Assembly (NCBI GenBank): GCA_023436245.1
Contig: JAEZJZ010000073.1
Location: 1 to 19,538, forward strand
Reading direction: 5' to 3'
Length of the DNA stretch: 19,538 bases
Origin: Bacillota bacterium
Lineage (GTDB): Bacteria; Bacillota; UBA994; UBA5500
Below are positions 14,012-19,538 of the stretch, one piece after another; within the stretch, counting starts at the first letter, position 1, and each line of letters begins with the position of its first letter. The notes under the pieces are model-generated. The model ran no database searches and was not told the origin of the DNA. It saw nothing but the letters and a program-made list of their open reading frames with translations. A program made the position numbers and the translations under genes.

Positions 14012-15589
14012 CTATTGCCGTTCAAACCACAGGTTGCGCACACGATTCCCGGACCAGACCATGCCAATGATCTGGTCATGCTCATCTCGCCGGAAGCTCA
14101 CATCGCCCAGGCGGGCACTGCCGCCAATGAAGGCATCAGCCCCGGCTGGGATTAGGGTGGTGTCGCTGTGTCGCTGATGCCTAACCACCAGACTACCATC
14201 CAACACCAGCAGCTGATAATCTGCAGCCAGTTCCTCGCAGCGATAATTTCCCGCATACTCCCGCAGCTTCTCCGGGTCCAGGCGAAACTCGGGGCGCCGC
14301 CGCACACCCAGGTTCATTCGCGGCGACTGCAGGGCCAGACCGCTGATTCTGCCCTTCCCGTCACGCTGTCCCAAAATGCGCATTCCTGACTCTGAACACG
14401 TCCAGGTCTCGCGGTCGGTTGGCAGCAGCTGGACCTGCTGTCCCTGCCAGAGGAGGGTTAGCCCAGCCCCTGCCTGTTCGATGGTCAACTGGCTACCGTC
14501 CGTGAGTAGAAAATACTCGCCACAGTAATCCTCCGGCAATGGCAGGGCTACGGCTGCAGACGTCTGCCGTAGCTCGGGCAGAATCACCTCCGCCACTCTA
14601 TGAGCCAAATCGCGCGGAACTGCCGGAGCGAAATTGCAGAGAACGACGATCCCGAGCCCATGCTCCGGGAAGCGGCCACACCAGGTTCGAAAACCGGCAT
14701 CTGCCCCACTGTGACCGACCTCCCGCTGACCGCGGTACTCCGAGAGCATCAGGCCAAGACCGTACTCGGTCGGCTGCTCGTTCGCCAGCAGGAAGGGGGT
14801 CTCCATCTGGCGCAGTGCCGCCTCGTCCCCCACCGCCAACTGCTCGAAGTTCGACAGCCACTTAGCCAAGTCAAGGACGGTGGTGAACAGGCCGGTAGCC
14901 CCCACGTTGGCGTAGTTGAGTATACTCTTGCGCCACCCGCCGCCGGCCCTAGGTGCGTAAGAATAGGCTCGACCAGGGACGATCTCTTCGTGGTCATCAT
15001 GGAAATGCGTGGCTGCCATGTCAAGGGGCTGGAAGATGCGCTCTTGGCAAAACCGTCGCAGGTTCTTGCCGCTAACCTTGGCCACTATCTCAGCCGCCAG
15101 GGTGAAGCCGGTGTTGCAGTAAAGGTACTCGGCTCCGGGCTCAAAATTGAGATGGCGCTGCCGCTCCACCAATTTCAGAATGTGTTCACGCGTGATCACA
15201 TCGTCCATACGCCAGCCGGCTGCCACCAGGAGCTCCCATTGGTCGCGCAGCCCGCTGGTATGGTGCAACAAGTGCCAAAGGTTGATCTCATGACCGAAGT
15301 CCGGCAGGTCGGGCAAATAGCGATGGATATCCGCGTGCAGGTCCAGCAGACCATCCTGCACCAGCAACATCACCGCCATGGCCGTGAACTGTTTGGATAC
15401 TGAGGCGACATGGAACACGGTTTGCGGCGTGATCGGCTGGCCATATTCCAGATTGGCCAAGCCGTAGCCCTTGGCGTAGACGACTTCGCCGTGCAGCAGC
15501 ACGGCCAGAGCAGCGCCGGGGCTACCCGGCTGATCCCAGGGAGCGAAGACTTGATCAATCTGCTGTTTCTGATCTGCAGGCAAGTTCAT
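14012..15589 (-). CDS. Serine hydrolase of the class C beta-lactamase/D-aminopeptidase (S12) fold
   Basis: Penicillin-recognising-fold hydrolase with the three active-site motifs: S63-V-S-K66 (nucleophile and base), Y157-C-N159, and H293-S-G295 in place of the KTG triad. The HxG triad, the total length of 525 aa and two beta-rich C-terminal domains (about 340-430 and 431-525) match the layout of the D-stereospecific aminopeptidase DAP of Ochrobactrum. A D-amino-acid peptidase or esterase is therefore more likely than a true beta-lactamase. No signal peptide is visible, so it is probably cytoplasmic. The ATG at 15589 follows GAGGGGG by eight bases; a TATAAT (15620-15625, minus strand) lies upstream. 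It is followed by the CbiM operon after a 158-base gap with no clear terminator. Confidence 0.88.
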   Translation of the reverse strand: MNLPADQKQQIDQVFAPWDQPGSPGAALAVLLHGEVVYAKGYGLANLEYGQPITPQTVFHVASVSKQFTAMAVMLLVQDGLLDLHADIHRYLPDLPDFGHEINLWHLLHHTSGLRDQWELLVAAGWRMDDVITREHILKLVERQRHLNFEPGAEYLYCNTGFTLAAEIVAKVSGKNLRRFCQERIFQPLDMAATHFHDDHEEIVPGRAYSYAPRAGGGWRKSILNYANVGATGLFTTVLDLAKWLSNFEQLAVGDEAALRQMETPFLLANEQPTEYGLGLMLSEYRGQREVGHSGADAGFRTWCGRFPEHGLGIVVLCNFAPAVPRDLAHRVAEVILPELRQTSAAVALPLPEDYCGEYFLLTDGSQLTIEQAGAGLTLLWQGQQVQLLPTDRETWTCSESGMRILGQRDGKGRISGLALQSPRMNLGVRRRPEFRLDPEKLREYAGNYRCEELAADYQLLVLDGSLVVRHQRHSDTTLIPAGADAFIGGSARLGDVSFRRDEHDQIIGMVWSGNRVRNLWFERQ

Positions 15590-15619
15590 AACTGATTCCC
15601 CCTCTCACTCACTGGGTCC

Positions 15620-15625
15620 ATTATA
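15620..15625 (-). promoter_or_regulatory. -10 element for the serine hydrolase gene
   Basis: On the minus strand this reads TATAAT, about 30 bases before the start codon. The -35 region (a TTCTTC-like sequence) is weak. The terminator hairpin of the upstream gene lies about 27 bases further upstream, so the gene most likely has its own transcript. Confidence 0.5.
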
Positions 15626-15651
15626 TCTATTCAGGCTGCTGGGAAGAAAGA

Positions 15652-15675
15652 AGCCCTCCGGCAAGCCGGAGGGCT
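15652..15675 (-). terminator. Intrinsic terminator of the secreted A-A-core-B-B protein gene
   Basis: Perfect 11-bp GC-rich stem (AGCCCTCCGGC / GCCGGAGGGCT) about 20 bases after the stop codon at 15695, followed on the minus strand by TCTTTCTTCC, a T-rich tail. Confidence 0.85.
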
Positions 15676-15694
15676 GATTGGGCTCGGTAGTCAG

Positions 15695-17257
15695 TTATTC
15701 CTCGACGATCAACACCAGGTTGCTGCCGCCCTGGGCGGGATAGGAGAGGAGCAGCGGGCCGCTCAGTTCCACCTGCACCTGCTGGCCAACCTTCAGATCA
15801 GCGCCAACGGCCGGAATGCGCGTCTCTCCCTGCAGGCGAAGGATTTCTGCGTCAGCCGCAAGCGTGACCCAGACCAGCGTCGGCTCGCCACTCTGCATGG
15901 CCGGTCCAGCCACCAGAATGCGCGTCCGTTCGCCGCCAGAGATCTCCTGTATCTTGCCGGTGAGTATATCCGCTTGCTGCTCAGCCTGTTCCAACACGAC
16001 GATCAAGCTGGCGCTGCCTTGGGCTGGATAGGACTCCATAATGGGACCAGCCAGTTCCACTTCCACTGACTGACCAACTTCGAGGTCCGAGGTGTGTACC
16101 AAGCGTTTAGTCCAGCGATTGCCCCAGCGCAGGGCAGTGTCCCGAGAGACAGTCAACCAGATCAGATAAGGCTCGCCATTTTGCATCGCCGGACCGGCGA
16201 AAAGGATGCGGGTGCGGTCCCCAGCCTCTATCTGCTGAATTGTGCCAATCATGCTCTCCTGCTCAGCGGGCTCGCATGACTCGGATTCCTTGAGAGAGGC
16301 GGCAGAGACCAATTGCATGGCTGGATCAGCCTGGCTGCCGGCCTCACAGAACCCGAGAATGGTGGAGAGAGCATCGGCCGTAATGTAGGCGTGACCGCGA
16401 TAGAGCATTGGCGCTTTGGCCATGGCAATCAGGTTGCGTACCAGGTAGCGCACGCCGTTCTCATTCATCTCTGCCTTCTGTTCTCCGACCGAAAAGATAG
16501 CCATTCTGTCCGGCATTTCCACCGTAGCTGTCTTCGTTTTGCCGGTCCAATGCACCCTACCACCGGCAGCCTTGACAACTGCCTTCAGCGGAACGTAAAG
16601 GATGCCGTCCTGCACGAGCGGACCCTGGCTGAAGTTGACCGACTGACCATCGATCATCATGCTGGTCGGCAGGGCACGGGTAGCGGAGACCATGGTGGGA
16701 GTTGACCCCACCTCGCCGTTGTCAGGGGCAGCCTTGAGATCTTCCACCACAATCGCCTTGGTCATGAAGATGGACACCTCATCGGACAGTTTACCGGTGA
16801 CCGCTACTTGTTGACCCAGGTATTCTGCGAACTGCTCTTGATCGCCAATCAGGCGATAACCGGCAACCGCATAGAAACCACTTTCCACTTGCACCCAGGT
16901 CAGCTCTCCTGTCAAGGTCAGCTGCTCCTGCAACTTGATCTCTTCCACTTCGATCGCCTTGGTCATGTAAATCGACATCTGATCAGAGAAGGTTCCGCTC
17001 ACCTGGACCTGCAGTCCCAGGTACTCTGCGAACTGTTCCTGATCACCGATCAGGCGATAGCCGGCGACGGCGTAGAAGCCGCCCTCCAAGTCCTCATGCG
17101 TCACCACGCCGGTGATGGTTTGCAGGCTTTCACTGGAGGTAACAGCCTGTTCCGGGGCACGAATGATCGTAGGCAGGTCGACAGCCATCACCGGGGTGGC
17201 GCCCACCATGGCAAGGCAGACTGAAGCTGCACCAATAGTTCTCTTCCAATTCTGCAT
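15695..17257 (-). CDS. Secreted/cell-surface protein with copper-amine-oxidase-N-like core flanked by paired repeats
   Basis: From the ATG at 17257 (AAGGAG eight to nine bases upstream) the protein is 520 aa with a signal peptide ending near ATPVMA (20-25), so it is exported. The layout is symmetrical. Repeats A1 (47-106) and A2 (114-174) share a 22-residue block that is identical in both (60-81 and 127-148). A central domain at about 192-304 (SMMIDGQSVNF ... GILYVPLKAVVKAAGG ... AYITADALSTILGF) matches the 'copper amine oxidase N-terminal' type common on Firmicute surfaces, which is not itself an oxidase. Repeats B1 (336-424) and B2 (431-519) each contain RTRIL-x-AGPAMQ-x-GEP and SYPAQG. A and B repeats look like small beta-barrel modules. 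No catalytic residues are recognisable; a wall or ligand-binding role is inference. Single-gene unit. Confidence 0.85.
   Translation of the reverse strand: MQNWKRTIGAASVCLAMVGATPVMAVDLPTIIRAPEQAVTSSESLQTITGVVTHEDLEGGFYAVAGYRLIGDQEQFAEYLGLQVQVSGTFSDQMSIYMTKAIEVEEIKLQEQLTLTGELTWVQVESGFYAVAGYRLIGDQEQFAEYLGQQVAVTGKLSDEVSIFMTKAIVVEDLKAAPDNGEVGSTPTMVSATRALPTSMMIDGQSVNFSQGPLVQDGILYVPLKAVVKAAGGRVHWTGKTKTATVEMPDRMAIFSVGEQKAEMNENGVRYLVRNLIAMAKAPMLYRGHAYITADALSTILGFCEAGSQADPAMQLVSAASLKESESCEPAEQESMIGTIQQIEAGDRTRILFAGPAMQNGEPYLIWLTVSRDTALRWGNRWTKRLVHTSDLEVGQSVEVELAGPIMESYPAQGSASLIVVLEQAEQQADILTGKIQEISGGERTRILVAGPAMQSGEPTLVWVTLAADAEILRLQGETRIPAVGADLKVGQQVQVELSGPLLLSYPAQGGSNLVLIVEE
15701..16252 (-). repeat. 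Intragenic repeat pair B1/B2
   Basis: Two roughly 90-residue units, each with an RTRIL-x-AGPAMQ block and a SYPAQG block before a hydrophobic strand. The protein similarity is high while the DNA has drifted, so the duplication is old and has been kept by selection. Confidence 0.75.
16736..17119 (-). repeat. Intragenic repeat pair A1/A2
   Basis: Two roughly 60-residue units. The 22 residues encoded by 17015-17080 and by 16814-16879 are identical in protein, but the DNA differs at about ten bases, nearly all in third codon positions. Confidence 0.85.
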
Positions 17258-17368
17258 TTGTTTCACTCCTTCAGGTGTCATCTGGAGGATTAGACGCAGA
17301 CACTATGCAGGTAGTTCCCGGGTTGCCCAAGATTTCCTCATTACCCGGAAAGATGGGTATTCTTCCAG

Positions 17369-17830
17369 TCAGCGTAGCCCGGGAAAACCCAACTGTCGCA
17401 ACGCCTCGTAGGCCACGATGGCCACTGAGTTGGACAGATTAAGCGAGCGGGCCGCGTCGATCATCGGTATGCGCAGGGCCGTTTCCAGATGGGAGTGAAT
17501 CAAGTCTTCCGGCAAGCCCTTTGTCTCCTTGCCAAAGACAAGGAAATCATCCGCGCCAAAACAGATGTCCGAATGACGGCGTTCCGCTTTTGTGGAAGCG
17601 TACCAGAACGTGCTGGCCGGATAAGCTGCCCAAAGCTCTTCCAGCCGCTCATGCCGGCTGATCTCAACCAGATGCCAATAATCCAACCCTGCCCGCTTCA
17701 CCCACTTGTCGGCGATGGAGAAACCAAGCTTGCCCACCAGGTGCAGCTTGATTCCGGTTGCTGCGCAGGTGCGGGCGATGTTTCCGGTGTTTTGCGGAAT
17801 CTCCGGCTCCACCAATGCGATATGTAGCAT
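17369..17830 (-). CDS. trmL: tRNA (cytidine(34)-2'-O)-methyltransferase TrmL
   Basis: SPOUT-class enzyme that 2'-O-methylates the wobble base (C34/U34) of tRNA-Leu isoacceptors, using S-adenosylmethionine. The 153-aa length is typical. Motif 1 NTGNIARTCAATG (14-26), motif 2 FGKETKGLP (about 98-106) and motif 3 SLNLSNSVAIVAYEALRQ (128-145) form the knotted SAM site. The arginine in NIAR and the serine/asparagine in LNLSNS are the usual active-site residues. GGGGG lies seven bases before the ATG. No partner gene is adjacent; the next gene downstream on this strand (the secreted repeat protein) starts 111 bases later. Only a weak hairpin (TACCC...GGGTA) follows the stop, so some read-through is possible. 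Confidence 0.95.
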   Translation of the reverse strand: MLHIALVEPEIPQNTGNIARTCAATGIKLHLVGKLGFSIADKWVKRAGLDYWHLVEISRHERLEELWAAYPASTFWYASTKAERRHSDICFGADDFLVFGKETKGLPEDLIHSHLETALRIPMIDAARSLNLSNSVAIVAYEALRQLGFPGLR

Positions 17831-17981
17831 GTCAAAACCCCCAAATTGATTGCTCCGAGTGTCAGCCAGAGGCGCCCCCCAGCGCTAGAACCACTATGCC
17901 TATGTTACCAAAAAACGCACGAGGGCGGCAGCTCAGTGCGCAATCAAGCAGATGGGCAGTCGCAAGTGCCTATCTGCTAGC

Positions 17982-18006
17982 GGGCGCCATGCATGGCGCC
18001 CCTACG
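17982..18006. repeat. Palindromic GC-rich repeat, copy a
   Basis: GGGCGCCATG followed by its exact reverse complement, with the tail CTACG. It shares the CCCCTACG edge with the other copies but has a different inner arm (GGCGCCATG instead of GGTCGCATG). Confidence 0.75.
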
Positions 18007-18022
18007 ATAATGATGCATGTCA

Positions 18023-18064
18023 CGGTCACTTGTAGTGATCGCATGGACGCAGGCCCTTGCGTCC
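18023..18064. repeat. Degenerate palindromic repeat, copy b
   Basis: Begins CGGTCACTTGTAGTGATCGC, closely matching the start of copy c exactly 50 bases later, but the right arm has been replaced. It now forms a GGACGCA / TGCGTCC hairpin with a six-base loop. Confidence 0.6.
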
Positions 18065-18072
18065 CGATGTCC

Positions 18073-18105
18073 CGGTCACTCGTAGGGGTCGCATGCATGC
18101 GACCC
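18073..18105. repeat. Palindromic GC-rich repeat, copy c
   Basis: CGGTCACTCGTAGG leads into the perfect 20-bp palindrome GGGTCGCATGCATGCGACCC (18086-18105). The CGTAGGGG edge is on the left, the opposite orientation to copy d. Confidence 0.85.
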
Positions 18106-18150
18106 GCTCGGGTGCTACAATGCAACCCATCGACAGCCTTCGCGCATCCA

Positions 18151-18188
18151 AGAGCAAGAGAGACGACGGTCGTCGTCTCTCTTGCTCT
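18151..18188. repeat. 38-base inverted repeat (18-bp perfect arms)
   Basis: AGAGCAAGAGAGACGACG, the two central bases GT, then the exact reverse complement. It lies 70 bases beyond the stop of the NERD-domain gene. No T-run follows on either strand, so it is not a standard intrinsic terminator, though it could stabilise the 3' end or stop transcription with help. Confidence 0.8.
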
Positions 18189-18257
18189 GTTCAGGGAGTG
18201 TTATTGCGACAGCCCCTTCCCGCTGATTGACGTTACCCTGTCTCCAGGCCGGTACAG

Positions 18258-19433
18258 CTATGCTGCCAGCCAGAAGAAGACTGCTGCAGCCAAGCCGTCG
18301 ATCAGGAACCAGTGCCACAATCGCCAGATAAAGAGACCACCGGTCTCAAACTGCTCGGACGGAATGATGTTCTGCTCAATGCGTTGTCTGATCTGCGCAC
18401 GCAATCGCTTGTCCAGGGGCTGATCGGGTTGCCAGCCTTCAATCCGTTGCTGCAGTTGCTGCACACGGATGATGCGCACCGGGCTGTGTTGCTCGCCCTG
18501 AATGTCCGTGTGCGGGTTGGTCATCACCAGAAAATCGACAATCGGCACATAGAGATCGTGCAGCACACTGCGCAATACCTTGCGATGACGTTCCACCTGC
18601 TCCGCCGGGCTTTCCCACGCCTTGGCGTTGCCGTCCGCGTCAACGCGCAACCACTCGCCGGAAGGCTTAATCACCACTTTGCCCCGCCAGTTCTTCGTTT
18701 CCAGGTTGAACACGCCGTTTGGGCCGACGACGATGTGATCGAACTCCTGTGATTTGGGCAATTGCCGCTCCAGAGACCGCAGGTGCACGCCGTGATAACC
18801 GACGTACTGCTTCGTCTTCAGCCCCTCGATTACGGCTTCGACGGCCTTCTCTCCCTCCCTGCCACCGGCGCGTACTGCCTCTTCCTGCTCAGTCAGTCGC
18901 TCTCCGTGCCAGTAGCTGTCGGGACGCAGGTCGCGCAGACCTGCCGACGGTCGCTGGTAATCCCCCACCAGTAGACCAAAAGCACCGATAAGCAGCAGTG
19001 GCCAACCAAGCCAGCCCAACTGGAGGAATGTGCCGAGTCCAATGTCCGGAGAGGGGGCAAACAGATAGAAGGTCAGCCAGACCAAAACCAGACCGATCAG
19101 GCGGCCCGGCCGAAGCAAACGCTTCGCCCGCGGGACAAACCCGCCTACCATCATGTTCGCTCCAAACAGGAAGGGCACCGACAAAAAGACCTCCGGATGA
19201 TCCAGCTGCGGCAAGGCAGTCTGCAGATAATCGAGGATCATCACTGACAAGCCGAGCGTGGCTGCCCCCAGCAAGCGCAAGGGGTGCAAAGGCACTCCTG
19301 CTCCCAGGGCATAAAGCGCCACCAGAATGACGGCCGCAGACAGTGGCCAAATGCTCAACCAAAAAGGCACAATCAGCACGGCCAGCCCGATCAAGCCCCA
19401 CTTCACTTCTCTAGAATCCAACAATTTCTCCAC
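18258..19433 (-). CDS. Multi-pass membrane protein with cytoplasmic NERD (nuclease-related) domain
   Basis: From the GTG at 19433 (AGGAG seven bases upstream) the protein is 391 aa. The first 157 residues hold about five to six hydrophobic spans (around 12-29, 31-47, 52-69, 83-99, 110-126, 138-157). A NERD domain follows, with GREGE at 191-195, the catalytic-type aspartate in FDHIVVGPNG (D232) and ETK at 245-247. These match the restriction-endonuclease-like D...ExK pattern of the family. A C-terminal hydrophobic span (about 367-390) ends the protein. NERD domains are thought to act on nucleic acid, but most are uncharacterised. An in-frame ATG at 19457 is an alternative start without a good ribosome site. 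The gene stands alone between two clusters of palindromic repeats. The nuclease-fold assignment is firm; activity and role are not. Confidence 0.87.
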   Translation of the reverse strand: MEKLLDSREVKWGLIGLAVLIVPFWLSIWPLSAAVILVALYALGAGVPLHPLRLLGAATLGLSVMILDYLQTALPQLDHPEVFLSVPFLFGANMMVGGFVPRAKRLLRPGRLIGLVLVWLTFYLFAPSPDIGLGTFLQLGWLGWPLLLIGAFGLLVGDYQRPSAGLRDLRPDSYWHGERLTEQEEAVRAGGREGEKAVEAVIEGLKTKQYVGYHGVHLRSLERQLPKSQEFDHIVVGPNGVFNLETKNWRGKVVIKPSGEWLRVDADGNAKAWESPAEQVERHRKVLRSVLHDLYVPIVDFLVMTNPHTDIQGEQHSPVRIIRVQQLQQRIEGWQPDQPLDKRLRAQIRQRIEQNIIPSEQFETGGLFIWRLWHWFLIDGLAAAVFFWLAA

Positions 19434-19467
19434 GCCTTCACTCCTCTCCACTGGCATTGCGCGTTCC

Positions 19468-19492
19468 GGGTCGCATGCACGCGACCCCTACG
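19468..19492. repeat. Palindromic GC-rich repeat, copy d
   Basis: GGGTCGCATGCACGCGACCC (one mismatch in the palindrome) followed by CTACG. It starts 35 bases upstream of the NERD gene start, so it lies in that gene's leader or promoter. Opposite orientation to copy c. Confidence 0.8.
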
Positions 19493-19518
19493 GCTGAAAA
19501 TGAGCTCTAGGGCGTTCC

Positions 19519-19538
19519 GGGTCGCATGCATGCGACCC
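19519..19538. repeat. Palindromic GC-rich repeat, copy e (cut by window end)
   Basis: Perfect palindrome GGGTCGCATGCATGCGACCC running to the last base, 51 bases after copy d. Both d and e are preceded by GCGTTCC, so the repeated unit is longer than the palindrome and may continue past the window. Confidence 0.85.

Larger units (their letters stand above)
17831..18257. other. Gene-free interval holding palindromic repeats
   Basis: No convincing gene is present in these 427 bases. Open frames here lack ribosome sites and run through the palindromes. The region holds an exact 20-bp palindrome at 17982-18001, a degenerate repeat at 18023-18064, a second exact palindrome at 18086-18105 and a 38-base inverted repeat at 18151-18188. 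A short imperfect inverted-repeat pair (17954-17965 and 18204-18215) encloses these elements. Confidence 0.6.

Noticed and set aside
14600..15403. 267-codon open frame on the plus strand
   Set aside because: Antisense to the serine hydrolase, whose SxxK, YxN and HxG motifs are intact; the antisense product has no family features.
17282..17368. Cyclic-di-GMP riboswitch before the secreted repeat protein
   Set aside because: CCCGGG and GGGTA segments suggest some folding, but the conserved GEMM core is absent and the interval is too short and poorly matched.
17982..18105. CRISPR array
   Set aside because: Spacing is near 50 bases, but there are only two or three diverged copies per side, the repeats are full palindromes with differing arms, and no cas gene is present.
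17758..18423. 221-codon open frame on the plus strand
   Set aside because: Runs from antisense trmL through the palindromic repeats into antisense NERD gene; no ribosome site and low-quality protein sequence.

Overview
The window is a gene-dense, fairly GC-rich stretch of bacterial chromosome. It suggests a monoderm Firmicute (Clostridia-like or a related class). The reasons are strong AGGAGG-type ribosome binding sites, several likely TTG/GTG starts, sigma-A-like promoters, lipoproteins with classical lipoboxes, a secreted protein with a copper-amine-oxidase-N-type domain, a CbiM-CbiQ-CbiO metal importer and TrmL. The genus cannot be named from what I see. No rRNA, tRNA, CRISPR array, phage gene or transposase gene was found.

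Layout. (1) 18-1981, minus strand: two lipoproteins that share a homologous domain, read from a promoter near 2021. (2) 2227-5530, plus strand: a compact sirtuin overlapping an M3-type metallopeptidase gene, then an M1-like metallopeptidase with its own promoter and a TTG start. (3) 5602-9470, minus strand: a four-gene operon of a class V aminotransferase (serine/alanine-glyoxylate type), threonine aldolase and two HAD phosphatases, ending in a hairpin shared with the convergent M1 gene. (4) 9682-10155, plus strand: peptide deformylase, ending in a strong hairpin shared with the convergent gene that follows. (5) 10225-11418, minus strand: an unusual cytoplasmic repeat protein with seven TGFxQxxPxDxTE repeats between two matching four-cysteine metal ribbons. 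This is the best candidate here for something undescribed. (6) 11542-13853, minus strand: a CbiM-CbiQ-CbiO metal uptake operon. (7) 14012-17257, minus strand: a D-aminopeptidase/beta-lactamase-fold serine hydrolase and a secreted protein of A-A-core-B-B layout. (8) 17369-17830, minus strand: TrmL. (9) 17831-19538: a gene-poor zone of GC-rich palindromic repeats on both sides of a multi-pass membrane NERD-domain protein.

How the genes fit together. The aminotransferase, threonine aldolase and phosphoglycolate-phosphatase-like HAD all touch glycine/glyoxylate chemistry and probably act together. The CbiMQO genes form one transporter. The sirtuin and M3 peptidase share an overlapping stop/start and are probably coupled in translation. 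The rest are single-gene units. Most real genes are supported by family motifs plus a ribosome binding site. The two lipoproteins, the ribbon-repeat protein and the A-A-core-B-B protein are structurally describable but functionally unknown.
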